Below are positions 16,739-25,737 of a stretch of DNA of 64,000 nt, one piece after another. The stretch spans positions 1 through 64,000 of the forward strand of contig NZ_BNCD01000024.1 of assembly GCF_014656295.1 (NCBI RefSeq), in the 5' to 3' direction. Below the pieces are notes generated by a model. It saw nothing but the letters and a program-made list of their open reading frames with translations. It searched no databases and had not been told where the DNA came from. The DNA comes from Streptomyces sulfonofaciens (GTDB taxonomy: Bacteria > Actinomycetota > Actinomycetes > Streptomycetales > Streptomycetaceae). The position numbers and the translations under genes were made by a program. Each line of letters begins with the position of its first letter. Positions within the stretch are counted from its first letter, which is position 1.

Positions 16739-18004
16739 TCAGCCCCCCACGAGTGCCGCCAGCCGTGCGTCGGCGCGGTCCGGCGCGTACAGGTGCTCCA
16801 CCACCATCGCCCCCGCGCCCGCAAGGGCCGCATGGTCGCCGAGCCGTGAGGTCACCACATCCAGATGGACGGTCGTACGGGGCATGGCACGCTGGTAGAG
16901 CAGTTCGCGCACCCCGGTCAGGAACGGCGTCCCGGCCAGATCGCCGGCGAGCACCAGCACCCCGGGATTGAGCAACGTCACCACCGTGACCAGTACTTCA
17001 CCGACCCGCTGCCCCGCCTCCCTGGCCAGCCGCACCGCATCCGGCTGGCCCGCCGCCAGATGCCGGCGCACATCGGAGCCGGACGTGGTCGACGTGCCGC
17101 AGGCACTGAGCCGCCGCGCGATGGCCCGTCCGCTGGCGACCGCCGCCAGGCAGCCGTACGAGCCGCACATGCACAGCGCCTCCGGCTCGTCGTGCAGCCT
17201 GATGTGCCCGATGTCGCCGGCCCCGCCGTCGATGCCGCGGTACGGCTCGCCGTCGACGACGACCCCCGCGCCGATCCCGGTGGAGACCTTCAGCAGCAGG
17301 AACGCCGAGCAGTCCGGGTAGAAGCGGCGCTGCTCCGCGTAGGCCATCAGATTGGCGTCGTTGTCGACGAGCACCGGCACGGGGGCGGCGCCGGGCGCCA
17401 CATGGCGTGCGTACGCCTCCTGCATCCGCTCAGGAACGGGGTACTGGTCCCAGCCGGGCATGATCGGCGGCTGGACGACCCGGCCGGTGGCCCAGTCCAC
17501 CGGGCCCGGCACCGAAAGACCGATCCCGCAGACCCGCGAGGCGTCCGTGCCCGCTTCGTCGAGCAGCGGCGGGAACCACCGTGCGAGGGTGTCGAGCACC
17601 TTGTCGGGGCCGTCCGCGACCAGCAGCGGTGCGGTGTGCTCGGCGAGCAGGCGGCCGTCCAGGTCGAGCACCGCCGCCTGGGCGTGCCGGGTCTCCACGT
17701 CGACGGCGAGCACGACCGCGTGCGAGGAGTCGAACTCCAGGCGGGCGGAGGGCCGTCCACCGGTGGCCGGCGGACCCGAGGAGGCCCGGCCCGCCGCCGC
17801 CCGTGCCGCCACCGCCACGGCCGGCACCGCACCCGGCACGCCGTTGGCCTCCCGCAGCCAGCCCGCACCGAAGAGCTGGTCGAGCCGGTGGCCGACGGTG
17901 GACCGGGACAGTCCCGTGGCGTGCTGGAGCTCGCCCCGGGTGGTGGCCCGCCCGCTGCGGATCAACTGCAGCAGATGGCCTGCGCTCGCCTGACTGGCCG
18001 GCAT
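16739..18004 (-). CDS. ROK-family transcriptional repressor
   Basis: 421 residues. The N-terminal winged helix-turn-helix (TRGELQHATGLSRSTVGHRLDQL) is fused to a ROK sugar-kinase-like domain with VLAVDVETRHAQAAV, GIGAGVVVDGEPYRG and GGAGDIGHIRL. The zinc site CMCGSYGC is also present. The usual Glu after that site is Ala, so it is a regulator and not an active kinase. It is placed between the transport genes and the dehydrogenase and should repress the divergent operons until a sugar ligand binds. Alternative function: none likely. Confidence 0.92.
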   Translation of the reverse strand: MPASQASAGHLLQLIRSGRATTRGELQHATGLSRSTVGHRLDQLFGAGWLREANGVPGAVPAVAVAARAAAGRASSGPPATGGRPSARLEFDSSHAVVLAVDVETRHAQAAVLDLDGRLLAEHTAPLLVADGPDKVLDTLARWFPPLLDEAGTDASRVCGIGLSVPGPVDWATGRVVQPPIMPGWDQYPVPERMQEAYARHVAPGAAPVPVLVDNDANLMAYAEQRRFYPDCSAFLLLKVSTGIGAGVVVDGEPYRGIDGGAGDIGHIRLHDEPEALCMCGSYGCLAAVASGRAIARRLSACGTSTTSGSDVRRHLAAGQPDAVRLAREAGQRVGEVLVTVVTLLNPGVLVLAGDLAGTPFLTGVRELLYQRAMPRTTVHLDVVTSRLGDHAALAGAGAMVVEHLYAPDRADARLAALVGG

Positions 18005-18088
18005 GGTCGGTACTCCTCGCTCGTCCCTGGCTCGTCCTGACGCTGCGCACGGGCGGCACCCGGACGCCCCCGTGGGCCACGGCCGCGG

Positions 18089-18955
18089 CTACGCCTTGTC
18101 CGCGCCGCTCGTCAGCCCCTCCGTCAGCAGCCGCTCCGCAGCGTAGAACAGCACCACCACCGGGATGGTCAACACCACGGACCCGGCCATCAGCACCGTC
18201 TTGGGCACCTCGATGCCGCCCGCGAGCTGCTGCAGCCCCAGCGGCACCGTCCACCTGTCCGGCGATGCCGCGAGGAACAGCAGGGCGAAGAGGAACTCGT
18301 TCCAGGCGATCATGAACACATAGAGCCCGGTGGCCATCAGGGACGGCAGGCTCAGCGGCAGCACCACCCTGTACACGGTCTGCAGCCGCGAACAGCCGTC
18401 CAGGGCCGCCGCCTCCTCGATGCTGTACGGGATGGTGGCGAAGTAGTTCTTCATCATGTAGATGGAAACGGGCACGGTCTGGGCGATGTACACGATCGCG
18501 AGACCCACCAGGCTTCCGGAGAGGCCGACCTTGGCGAACATCACGAACAGCGGCACCGCGAGCAGCGTCGCCGGGAACAGGTAGACCGCGAGGAAGAGCG
18601 CGCTGACCTGCCGGCTGCCGAAGAACCTCAGCCGGCTGACGGCGTAGGCGCCGGGCACGGCCGCGGCCAGGGTCAGCAGCACCGTGCCGAGTGCCACCAG
18701 CGCCGAGTTGAGCAGCATCCGCAGGAACCCCTGGCCGCCCTCGGAGGTCGGCTTCAGCACACTGCGGTAGGTGTCCAGGGTGAAGTCCCGCGCCGACACC
18801 CAGAGCGAGCCCGGGTCGAGCAGCAGCGCGTCGATCGGCTTCACCGACAGCATGAGCATGTAGTAGAAGGGCACGATGGTGATGATCGCCAGCACGGCGA
18901 TCGTCACCCAGCGGGCCACCCCGAAGAAGCGCTCCTCGAACTGTGCGCGGCTCAT
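18089..18955 (-). CDS. Carbohydrate ABC importer permease, MalG type
   Basis: 288 residues with six hydrophobic segments and the family-specific cytoplasmic EAA loop (SIEEAAALDGCSRLQTVYRVVLPLSLP). The N-terminus (VTIAVLAIITIVPFYYMLMLSVKP) is typical of the MalG/CUT1 subunit. The start ATG 18955 shares one base with the stop of the MalF-type gene (TGATG). No ATPase gene is present in the locus, so a shared ATPase such as MsiK is expected to energise it. Confidence 0.92.
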   Translation of the reverse strand: MSRAQFEERFFGVARWVTIAVLAIITIVPFYYMLMLSVKPIDALLLDPGSLWVSARDFTLDTYRSVLKPTSEGGQGFLRMLLNSALVALGTVLLTLAAAVPGAYAVSRLRFFGSRQVSALFLAVYLFPATLLAVPLFVMFAKVGLSGSLVGLAIVYIAQTVPVSIYMMKNYFATIPYSIEEAAALDGCSRLQTVYRVVLPLSLPSLMATGLYVFMIAWNEFLFALLFLAASPDRWTVPLGLQQLAGGIEVPKTVLMAGSVVLTIPVVVLFYAAERLLTEGLTSGADKA

Positions 18956-19971
18956 CACGCCTCCTCCTGGGTCTTCCTGGCGAAGAACGCGAAGTACAGG
19001 CCCAGCAGGACCATCAGCACCACGGCCAGGACCAGGGCCTGGGCGGATGCGGCGCCCACGTCGAACCGGGCGGTCAGGAAGTCGTAGACCCGCACGGCCA
19101 CCACATCGGTGCCCGAGCTGCCGCCGGTGAGCAGGTAGACGTCGTCGAACTTGTTGAACGTCATGATGAAGCGCAGCACGGACAGCAGGGCGATGACCGG
19201 CATGAGCTGCGGCAGCAGCACGTAGCGGAACCGCTGGGTGGGTGTGGCGCCGTCGACGCGGGCCGCCTCCTCCAGACCGGGCGGGACCGCCTGGAGCCGG
19301 GCCAGCAGGAACAGGAACGCGAAGGGGAAGTACCGCCAGGTCTCGAAGGCGACGACGGTCAGCAGCGCGAGCGGCACGCCGACGTGCCAGCCCAGCAGGT
19401 CCACCTCGTAACTGCGCGTGGACAGGAAGGCGATGGGGTCGTGCCAGCCGAGGAAGCGGGTCCCCCAGTTGTTGACGATGCCGTACTGCGGGCTGAGCGC
19501 CACCTCCCACACGAAGGTGACCGCGACGACCGGCGCCACGTACGGCAGCAGCATGGTGCCGCGCAGCAGTCCGCGGCCGCGGAAGGGGCGGCGCAGGGCC
19601 AGGGCCGCTATCAGGCCGAGCACGAGGGAGCCGGCGGTGCCGCCGACCGTGTAGACCAGGGTGGTGAGCAGGCTGGACCAGAAGCCGGGCGAGCTGAAGA
19701 CCTGGGAGAAGTTCTGGAGCGACCAGTTGCCGAACAGGCCCATGCCCTGGATGTCGACCAGCCGGGCCCGCTGGAAGGCGAGCAGAACGGTCCACAGGAT
19801 GGGCACGATCACCACCACCAGCACCACGACGAAGGTCGGGGTGACGAAGGCGAGTCCGGTGCGGTTCTCGCGCTGCGCCCCGGTCAGCGGGCGCTTTCGC
19901 CGGCCGCCGGGCCGGGCGTGCGTGCCGGCCGTGCGGGGTGCTCTGGTGGGGCGGGTTGCGGGTGTGCTCAT
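18955..19971 (-). CDS. Carbohydrate ABC importer permease, MalF type
   Basis: 338 residues. A basic, disordered N-terminus of about 40 residues precedes the first transmembrane helix (FVTPTFVVVLVVVIVPIL). The EAA loop is present (GLEEAARVDGATPTQRFRYVLLPQL). It partners the MalG-type permease. The start ATG 19971 lies 20 bases after the binding-protein stop. Length and topology fit CUT1 importers. Confidence 0.92.
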   Translation of the reverse strand: MSTPATRPTRAPRTAGTHARPGGRRKRPLTGAQRENRTGLAFVTPTFVVVLVVVIVPILWTVLLAFQRARLVDIQGMGLFGNWSLQNFSQVFSSPGFWSSLLTTLVYTVGGTAGSLVLGLIAALALRRPFRGRGLLRGTMLLPYVAPVVAVTFVWEVALSPQYGIVNNWGTRFLGWHDPIAFLSTRSYEVDLLGWHVGVPLALLTVVAFETWRYFPFAFLFLLARLQAVPPGLEEAARVDGATPTQRFRYVLLPQLMPVIALLSVLRFIMTFNKFDDVYLLTGGSSGTDVVAVRVYDFLTARFDVGAASAQALVLAVVLMVLLGLYFAFFARKTQEEA

Positions 19972-19991
19972 GGGGATTTCCTCGGCGGCGG

Positions 19992-21461
19992 CTACTGGAG
20001 GGACTTCTGGAGTGCGGACACCTCGTCCTGGGCGTCCTGCGCGGCCTGGCGGGGCGAGGTCTGGCCGCTGGTCATCGCGGTGAGCGCCTTGGGCACCGGC
20101 AGCTCGCCGTTGATGGCGCCGACCAGGGCGCCCTGGCCCTGGGTGATGCCCCACCGCTGCATCGTGCCGACACCGGCGACGAGCTGGTCGAGCAGGGCCT
20201 TCGGGTACACCTGGTCGAGCGGCTTGAGGGTGTCCACGCCGATCTTCGCGGACCGCCAGGCGGCCTGGTACTGGTCCGGGTGGGCCGCGGTGCCCTTGCG
20301 GACCGGGATCTTGCCCTCGGGCGCCATGCCGAACCAGTCCTCGTAGCCCTTGTTCATCATGTACGTGATGAACTTCTCGGATGCTGCGGTCTCCGCGGTC
20401 TTGCTGACCGCCCAGGACGTCACCTCGCCGAACTGCGCGGGCCTGGGGTGGCCCGGGCTCGACAGTGCGGTGACCAGGCCGCTGTGCGAGGCGAGGAAGC
20501 CCTTGTCCTTCTTGCACTCGGGGCAGCTCGGCAGCGCGTCGGAACGCAGTCCGGCCAGCTCGTCGAGGAGCGAGGACGACCAGAGGACGATGGACGACTG
20601 CCCGGCGAAGTAGGTGGCCCGGGTGGAGTCGACGGTCTGGGTGCCGGGGGCGCCGTAGTCGGCGGCCAGCTTGTCGTAGGTGCTGAAGGCGGTGCGGCAG
20701 GCGGGGGAGTCGAGGGTGACTGCGCCGCCGCCGTTCACCAGTTGGCAGCCGCCGGCCAGTGCCAGGTCCTCGAAGCTCTGCTGGGTGAAGGGGTCGGAGG
20801 CGTCGGTGGCGACCGAGGTGCCGTACTTCCCGCCCTTGGTGAGGGCGGCGGCGTCCTTGACCAGTGAGGCGTAGGTGTCGGGGACCGGAAGGTGCGCCTT
20901 GGCCAACCGGTCCTTGCGGTAGACCAGCAACTGGAGCCAGGCGTCGGAGGGCACGGAGAGCTGCGTGCCGGAGTCCGAGGTGAGCCGCAGCGCATTGGCG
21001 TCGAAGGTGCCGCGCCCCAGGCCCCGCACGATGTCCCCGCTGACCTTGGTGTTCAGCAGGCCGTTGCTGTACATCTGCCAGATCTGGCCCATCGGCACCG
21101 CCCCGAGCACATCGGGCAGCGTGCCGGAGGCCGCGGCGGACATGATCAACTGCGGGAGCTGGGCCTCGTCGACCCCGACCAGCTTCACCTTGATCCCGGT
21201 GTCGTGCTCGAAGCGGTGGATGATCTTGTTGGTCACCGCCATCCGCGGAGGCAGGTTCTCCTCCGACCAGACCGTGATGGTGTTGTCCGGCGCGGCCGGT
21301 CCGGTGTGCGTGGCGCACCCGGCCAGCAATCCCGCGCCGAGCGCCGCCGCGAGCCCGGTCGCCAGCAGCGGCCGGGCCCTGCCCGGCAGCCGGGACGCCC
21401 TGCCGCGCCGGGCCTGTCCGGCAGCCGGAGCCGTTGTCGAACGGCGGATCCACCAATGCAT
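19992..21461 (-). CDS. Extracellular sugar-binding lipoprotein, family 1 (MalE type)
   Basis: 489 residues. A long basic n-region is followed by a hydrophobic core and lipobox LLAGC with Cys49. The mature part has the family-1 opening (NTITVWSEENLPPRMAVTNKIIHRFEHDTGIKV) and the periplasmic-binding fold. An extra Cys pair (CPECKK) is notable for a surface protein and could form a disulfide. ATG 21461 has a strong GGGGGAGG ribosome site. It is the first gene of the minus-strand transport operon, and the ligand is presumably a mono- or oligosaccharide. Confidence 0.92.
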   Translation of the reverse strand: MHWWIRRSTTAPAAGQARRGRASRLPGRARPLLATGLAAALGAGLLAGCATHTGPAAPDNTITVWSEENLPPRMAVTNKIIHRFEHDTGIKVKLVGVDEAQLPQLIMSAAASGTLPDVLGAVPMGQIWQMYSNGLLNTKVSGDIVRGLGRGTFDANALRLTSDSGTQLSVPSDAWLQLLVYRKDRLAKAHLPVPDTYASLVKDAAALTKGGKYGTSVATDASDPFTQQSFEDLALAGGCQLVNGGGAVTLDSPACRTAFSTYDKLAADYGAPGTQTVDSTRATYFAGQSSIVLWSSSLLDELAGLRSDALPSCPECKKDKGFLASHSGLVTALSSPGHPRPAQFGEVTSWAVSKTAETAASEKFITYMMNKGYEDWFGMAPEGKIPVRKGTAAHPDQYQAAWRSAKIGVDTLKPLDQVYPKALLDQLVAGVGTMQRWGITQGQGALVGAINGELPVPKALTAMTSGQTSPRQAAQDAQDEVSALQKSLQ

Positions 21462-21520
21462 GTGCTGTCCTCCCCCTACTTTCGCTGGGTTCTGACGCAT
21501 CTCAGCATTAGTTTTGCGTA

Positions 21521-21548
21521 TTGACAAGACATAAGTCGCAGGTATCTT
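21521..21548 (+). promoter_or_regulatory. Sigma-70-like promoter for the MDR dehydrogenase operon
   Basis: A consensus -35 TTGACA (21521-21526) is followed after 16 bases by TATCTT (21543-21548). Transcription would start about 21555, 56 bases before the GTG start at 21611. The AT-rich segment just upstream (CATTAGTTTTGCGTATTG) is a plausible operator zone for the ROK repressor, shared with the divergent binding-protein gene. Confidence 0.65.
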
Positions 21549-21610
21549 CGACGTTGTCCCAACGGCTGGGTCTTTCCGGCCGACTGAACCTGAGCCCACG
21601 GAGTCGCCAC

Positions 21611-22657
21611 GTGGAACGTGTCGTCCAGTTCACCGGCCCACGACAGGTGGAGGTGGCCGAGCATCCGCGTGCCGCGCTGCCCGCCGGGCACCTGCGGGTG
21701 CGCACCCGTTACTCGGGTGTGTCCGCGGGCACCGAACTCACCGCCTACCGCGGCACCAACCCGTACCTGACCCGCACCTGGGACGCCGAGGCCCGGATCT
21801 TCCGGGACGGCGCGGCCGGCATCCAGTACCCGGTGGCGGGCTGGGGCTACTCCGAGACGGGCGAGGTCACCGAGGTCGCCCCGGACGTCGCGGGCGCGCC
21901 CGGCGTGCCCGCGGTGGGAGACCTGGTGTTCGGCATCTGGGGGCACCGCAGCGAGGGCGTCGTGCCCGCCGAGCGCCTCCTCGGGCACACCCTGCCCGCC
22001 GGGTCCGACCCGCTCGCGGCCACCTTCGCCCGGGTCGGCGCGATCGCGCTCAACGCCGTCCTGGCCGCCGACATCCACCTCGGCGAGGACGTCGCCGTCT
22101 TCGGCCAGGGTGTCATCGGCCTGCTCACCACCCGCCTCGCCCAGCTCAACGGCGCCCGGGTCACCGCCGTCGACGCCCTGGACGGCCGTCTGGCCACCGC
22201 GCGGACCCACGGCGCCACCGCCACCCTCAACGCCCGCACCGACGCCGTCGCGGAGACCCTGCGCGCCGCCACCGGCGGCCGTGGCGCGGACGTCGCCATC
22301 GAGATCAGCGGTGCCTACCCTGCGCTCCACGAGGCGCTGCGCTCGGTCACCACCGGTGGCCGCGTGGTGGCCTCCGGCTTCTACCAGGGCGACGGCATCG
22401 GGCTGCGGCTCGGTGACGAGTTCCACCACAACCGCATCCAGTTGATCTGCTCCCAGATCGGCGGCGTGCCCCCGCAGCTCGCGCCGCGCTGGAGTGTCGA
22501 ACGCCTCCAGCAGACCTTCCTCGCGCTCGTCGCCGAACAGCGCGTGGACGTGGCCTCGCTGGTCAGCCATGTCATCCCGGCCGCCCGGGCGGCCGACGCC
22601 TACGTCCTGCTCGACGAGCGCCCCGCCGACGCCCTCCAGGTCGTCCTGGAATTCTGA
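21611..22657 (+). CDS. Medium-chain dehydrogenase/reductase (zinc-type alcohol dehydrogenase-like)
   Basis: 348 residues. The N-terminal GroES-like domain contains YSGVSAGTELTAYRG. The Rossmann domain has DVAVFGQGVIGLLTTRLAQLNGARV, and GRVVASGFYQG lies further on. The catalytic zinc Cys of classical ADHs is not evident, as in related MDR proteins found in sugar and natural-product loci. GTG 21611 is chosen because an upstream frame start would fall inside the promoter, and CGGAG lies 7 bases before the GTG. It is the first gene of a three-gene operon and may oxidise or reduce a sugar hydroxyl. Confidence 0.87.
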   Translation: MERVVQFTGPRQVEVAEHPRAALPAGHLRVRTRYSGVSAGTELTAYRGTNPYLTRTWDAEARIFRDGAAGIQYPVAGWGYSETGEVTEVAPDVAGAPGVPAVGDLVFGIWGHRSEGVVPAERLLGHTLPAGSDPLAATFARVGAIALNAVLAADIHLGEDVAVFGQGVIGLLTTRLAQLNGARVTAVDALDGRLATARTHGATATLNARTDAVAETLRAATGGRGADVAIEISGAYPALHEALRSVTTGGRVVASGFYQGDGIGLRLGDEFHHNRIQLICSQIGGVPPQLAPRWSVERLQQTFLALVAEQRVDVASLVSHVIPAARAADAYVLLDERPADALQVVLEF

Positions 22658-22669
22658 GAGGCCCCCCAC

Positions 22670-23470
22670 ATGCTGAAGACCGCCTGCCAGGAGCAACTGC
22701 TGCCCGGAACGACCCTCCAGGAGAAGTGGGAGTTCGCGCAGAGCGCCGGATACGACGGCATCGAGCTGCGCGCCAAGGGCGACCTGCACTTCCAGGGGCG
22801 GCTTCCCGAGCTGCGCAGGGCCCTCGCCGACGGTGTCGTGATGCCCACCGTCTGCGTCGAGATGCTGCACTTCTTCGGGGCCTTCGACGCCGAGCAGCGC
22901 CGTGACGCACTCGTGCAGATGAAGTCCCAGCTCTCCGTGATCGCCGAGCTGGGCGGCCTGGGCGCCCAGACCCCCGCCTCGTACGGGATGTTCTCCCGCC
23001 GTCTGCCGCCCTTCGAGCCGCCGCGCGGCGAGGAGGAGGAGCGCGCCATCCTGGTCGAGGGCCTCACCGAGCTGGGCGAGCACGCCCGGGCGGAGGGCGT
23101 CACGCTCTTCCTGGAACCGCTCAACCGCTACGAGGACCACATGGTGAACCGCCTCGACCAGGCGGTGGACCTGATCCGGGCCACCGGTCTCGACTCGGTG
23201 CGCATCGGCATCGACAGCTACCACATGAACATCGAGGAGGCCGACCCGCCGGGCGCCATCCTCGCCGCCGCCCCCTACATCGGCCACGCGCAGGTCAGCG
23301 ACTCCAACCGGTTCCAGCCCGGCGCGGGACACCTCGACTGGCCCGCCTGGCTCGGTGCCCTGGAAGCGGCCGGGTACGACGGCTACCTCGCCGTCGAGTG
23401 CCGGCTCACCGGTGACCCGGTCGACGCGGTCCGCTCCGTCCCCGCCTTCCTGCGCAGGAACGGCGCATGA
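22670..23470 (+). CDS. Sugar-phosphate isomerase/epimerase-like TIM barrel
   Basis: 266 residues of the xylose-isomerase-like barrel. Expected metal ligands are present: LFLEPLNRYEDH (Glu), RIGIDSYHMNIEE (Asp, His), HAQVSDSNR and YLAVECRL. The pattern is close to hydroxypyruvate isomerase/epimerase relatives. It starts 12 bases after the MDR gene and overlaps the hydrolase start as ATGA. It likely converts the ketose produced by the dehydrogenases. Confidence 0.87.
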   Translation: MLKTACQEQLLPGTTLQEKWEFAQSAGYDGIELRAKGDLHFQGRLPELRRALADGVVMPTVCVEMLHFFGAFDAEQRRDALVQMKSQLSVIAELGGLGAQTPASYGMFSRRLPPFEPPRGEEEERAILVEGLTELGEHARAEGVTLFLEPLNRYEDHMVNRLDQAVDLIRATGLDSVRIGIDSYHMNIEEADPPGAILAAAPYIGHAQVSDSNRFQPGAGHLDWPAWLGALEAAGYDGYLAVECRLTGDPVDAVRSVPAFLRRNGA

Positions 23471-24813
23471 CCCGGACCGCCCTCGGCGCCCCGGCCACCC
23501 CCATCCCCACCGGCCGTTCGCAGCGCAGCAGCGCGGTGAGCGTGCTGCTGTCCCACTGGACGGGATCGGGCACCGTGCCCTCGCTCACGCTCTACCCGCA
23601 CCAGTGGAGCTGGGACTCCGCGTTCATCGCGATCGGCCTGCGCCGCCTGTCGCCCTACCGGGCGCAGCGCGAGCTCGAAACCCTGTGCGGGGCGCAGTGG
23701 GGGGACGGCCGCATCCCGCACATCGTCTTCAACCCGGCGGTGCCCCCGGGCGCCTACTTCCCGGGTCCCGCCTTCTGGCGCTCGGGGCAGGCGGGCGCCG
23801 CGGCAGGCGCGCCCGCCGGGATCGACACCTCGGGGATCGTCCAGCCACCGGTGCACGCCCTGGCGGCCTGGCTGGTCCACGAGAGCGATCCTGAGCTGTC
23901 CCGCCGGCGCGGTTTCCTCGCCCGGCTCTACCCGCGGCTCGCCGCCTGGCACGGCTATCTGGCGGACCACCGCGACCTCGGTGGGCAGGGCCTGGCCGCC
24001 GTGGTCCACCCGTGGGAGTCCGGCATGGACAACAGCCCCTGCTGGGACGGGCCGCTGGCGCGCGTCGAACCGGCGCCGACCGGCTCCTTCCGGCGCGCCG
24101 ACCTCACCCACGGCGCCGCGGCCGACCGGCCCACCGACGAGGACTACGGACGCTACGTGGGGCTGGCCGCGCGCTACCGCGACCAGCACTACCGCGATAC
24201 CGCGGCCTCGCACCCGTTCGCCGTCGAGGACCCCGCGTTCAACGCCTTCCTCGCCGTCTCCGAGCACGCACTGGCCTCGATCGCACAGAGCCTCGGAAGG
24301 AGCCCGGTGCCGCACCGGGCCAGGGCCGGGGCCCTGACCGAGGCGCTGGTGGCGCGGCTCTGGGATCCGCAGTCGGGCCAGTTCCTCTGCCGCGACCTGG
24401 TCCCGGACGCCCTCGTGGCCGAGCGCAGCGTCAGCGGTCTGCTGCCGCTGGCCGTGCCCGGCCTGCCCGATCCGGTGGTCCGCGCCCTGCTGGACACCCT
24501 GTCAGGACCGCACTTCGACCTCGGCGCGGGCAGCACGGGACTGGTGCCCAGCTACGACCTGCTGGGCGGCGCCCACGACGCCTCGCGCTACTGGCGGGGC
24601 CCGGCGTGGTTCAACGTCAACTGGACGCTGGAGCGGGGCCTGCGGCAGTACGGCGCGCGGGCCGCGGCGGACCGGCTGGCCGGGGCCATCCTGACGACGG
24701 CAACCGCCTCCGGGTTCGCCGAGTACGTCGACGCCCGCACCGGACAGGCCCTCGGCAGCCGGGACTTCGGGTGGACGGCGGCCATGGCGCTGGACGTGCT
24801 CGCCCGCTCCTGA
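23467..24813 (+). CDS. MGH1/GH63-like glycoside hydrolase
   Basis: 448 residues of an (alpha/alpha)6-barrel hydrolase. Hallmarks are LYPHQWSWDSAFIAIGL near residue 38, SGIVQPPVHA, HPWESGMDNSPCWDGPL, and a C-terminal YWRGPAWFNVNW. These match the group that includes mannosylglycerate and glucosylglycerate hydrolases and GH63 alpha-glucosidases. There is no signal peptide, so it acts in the cytoplasm on an imported glycoside. ATGA coupling links it to the isomerase, and a hairpin terminator lies about 75 bases downstream. The exact glycoside is unproven. Confidence 0.83.
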   Translation: MTRTALGAPATPIPTGRSQRSSAVSVLLSHWTGSGTVPSLTLYPHQWSWDSAFIAIGLRRLSPYRAQRELETLCGAQWGDGRIPHIVFNPAVPPGAYFPGPAFWRSGQAGAAAGAPAGIDTSGIVQPPVHALAAWLVHESDPELSRRRGFLARLYPRLAAWHGYLADHRDLGGQGLAAVVHPWESGMDNSPCWDGPLARVEPAPTGSFRRADLTHGAAADRPTDEDYGRYVGLAARYRDQHYRDTAASHPFAVEDPAFNAFLAVSEHALASIAQSLGRSPVPHRARAGALTEALVARLWDPQSGQFLCRDLVPDALVAERSVSGLLPLAVPGLPDPVVRALLDTLSGPHFDLGAGSTGLVPSYDLLGGAHDASRYWRGPAWFNVNWTLERGLRQYGARAAADRLAGAILTTATASGFAEYVDARTGQALGSRDFGWTAAMALDVLARS

Positions 24814-25384
24814 CACGGACGAGCGCATCCAGAGCGCGACACGCCGGCCGACCCCGCACCGGGCCGGCCGGGCAAGTGACGCGCACCCCCTCCGCCCGGG
24901 CCGACGGGCCCGGGCGGAGGCACTCCCGCGGGGTGGCGCCGGGTCGCTGTACCGCTGCCCGGCCACTCCGGGGAGCACGCCGGTGCGCCCGGCCGCTCCG
25001 CGAGCGGGCCCGTACCGGGTGCCGCCTGAAAGACCCTGCGCACCCGCGGCCGCGCGACCTGCCCGCCGCGCCCCCTTCACTGGGCGCCCGCACACCGCCA
25101 GGCTCCTGCTGAGCAGGCCCCTGCGGAGCACACGCCCCTGCTCAGCAGGGCCGTGTCCTCCGCAGGGCTGATGTCTTCCGCAAGGCTCTGTGCGGGGTCA
25201 CGGCGACGAAGTGCGGCCGGGTCCTGGTGTCCCTCCGGATGCGCGGAACGGGCCGGCAGGTGCACGGCACCGGCCGGCCCGCAAGGGACCGCTCGTGATC
25301 TCTCCTGGGCCGCCCGCTGCCCGATGGCTCCGCCCGCCCGCGGTCCCGCCCGGCGGGAGCGTCGGCACGGCAGGCGGCGCGGCG
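24814..25384. other. Gene-poor spacer rich in palindromes
   Basis: About 570 bases with no credible coding frame. It holds the hairpin at 24889-24920. It also holds two copies of a 13-base palindrome, CCTGCT(G/C)AGCAGG, at 25105-25117 and 25137-25149. These are interleaved with a 10-base inverted pair, CCCTGCGGAG (25119-25128) and CTCCGCAGGG (25158-25167). The nested dyads could form alternative RNA folds. Nothing else is recognised. Confidence 0.5.
24889..24920 (+). terminator. Hairpin terminator after the hydrolase operon
   Basis: A 14-bp perfect stem (CCTCCGCCCGGGCC and its complement) with a 4-base loop, 75 bases after the hydrolase stop. It is the likely end of the MDR-isomerase-hydrolase transcript. 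Confidence 0.7.
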
Positions 25385-25570
25385 TCAGTCCTCGCCGCGC
25401 ACGATGTGGGAGTCGGGATCCGCCTCGGCGGGCTCCTGGTAGCCACCGCGACCGCGCAGGGCCGGGATGCAGGTACGGACGCCTCCGCGTACCTGCCGGG
25501 GACCACGTGCGAGGGCCCCCGGCGCTACCGGACGGGTATACGCGTGCTTCTGCTTGCGGGATATGTCCAT
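25385..25570 (-). CDS. Small basic protein of unknown function (tentative)
   Basis: A 61-residue frame starting MDISRKQKHAYTRPVAPG and ending SHIVRGED. Third-position GC is moderate to high and the composition is not that of an antisense shadow. An AAGGA ribosome site lies rather far (12 bases) from ATG 25570. Another frame starting 10 bases earlier competes for the same site. The family is not recognised. It is listed because its ends are coherent and the strand is otherwise empty. Possible alternatives are non-coding DNA or a regulatory leader. Confidence 0.35.
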   Translation of the reverse strand: MDISRKQKHAYTRPVAPGALARGPRQVRGGVRTCIPALRGRGGYQEPAEADPDSHIVRGED

Positions 25571-25681
25571 GGTCGGTCATCGTCCTTCTTCGTCGAAGCT
25601 GAAGACCAGCACGTCGATCGAGTGCCCCAAAAGGGACGTTCCTAACGGAAGCGCGGACACTGCCGGCGGCCCGGGCTCGCC

Positions 25682-25731
25682 CGACCCGGCTGCCCGCGCC
25701 GGTTCCTGACGTGGCGCGGGCAGCCGGGTCG
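25682..25731. terminator. Strong hairpin, 19-bp stem
   Basis: The arms 25682-25700 and 25713-25731 (beginning CGACCCGGCTGCCC) are perfectly complementary around a 12-base loop. It is one of two tandem hairpins that separate the DUF3618 operon from the small gene upstream of it. Confidence 0.7.
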
Positions 25732-25737
25732 GACGCG

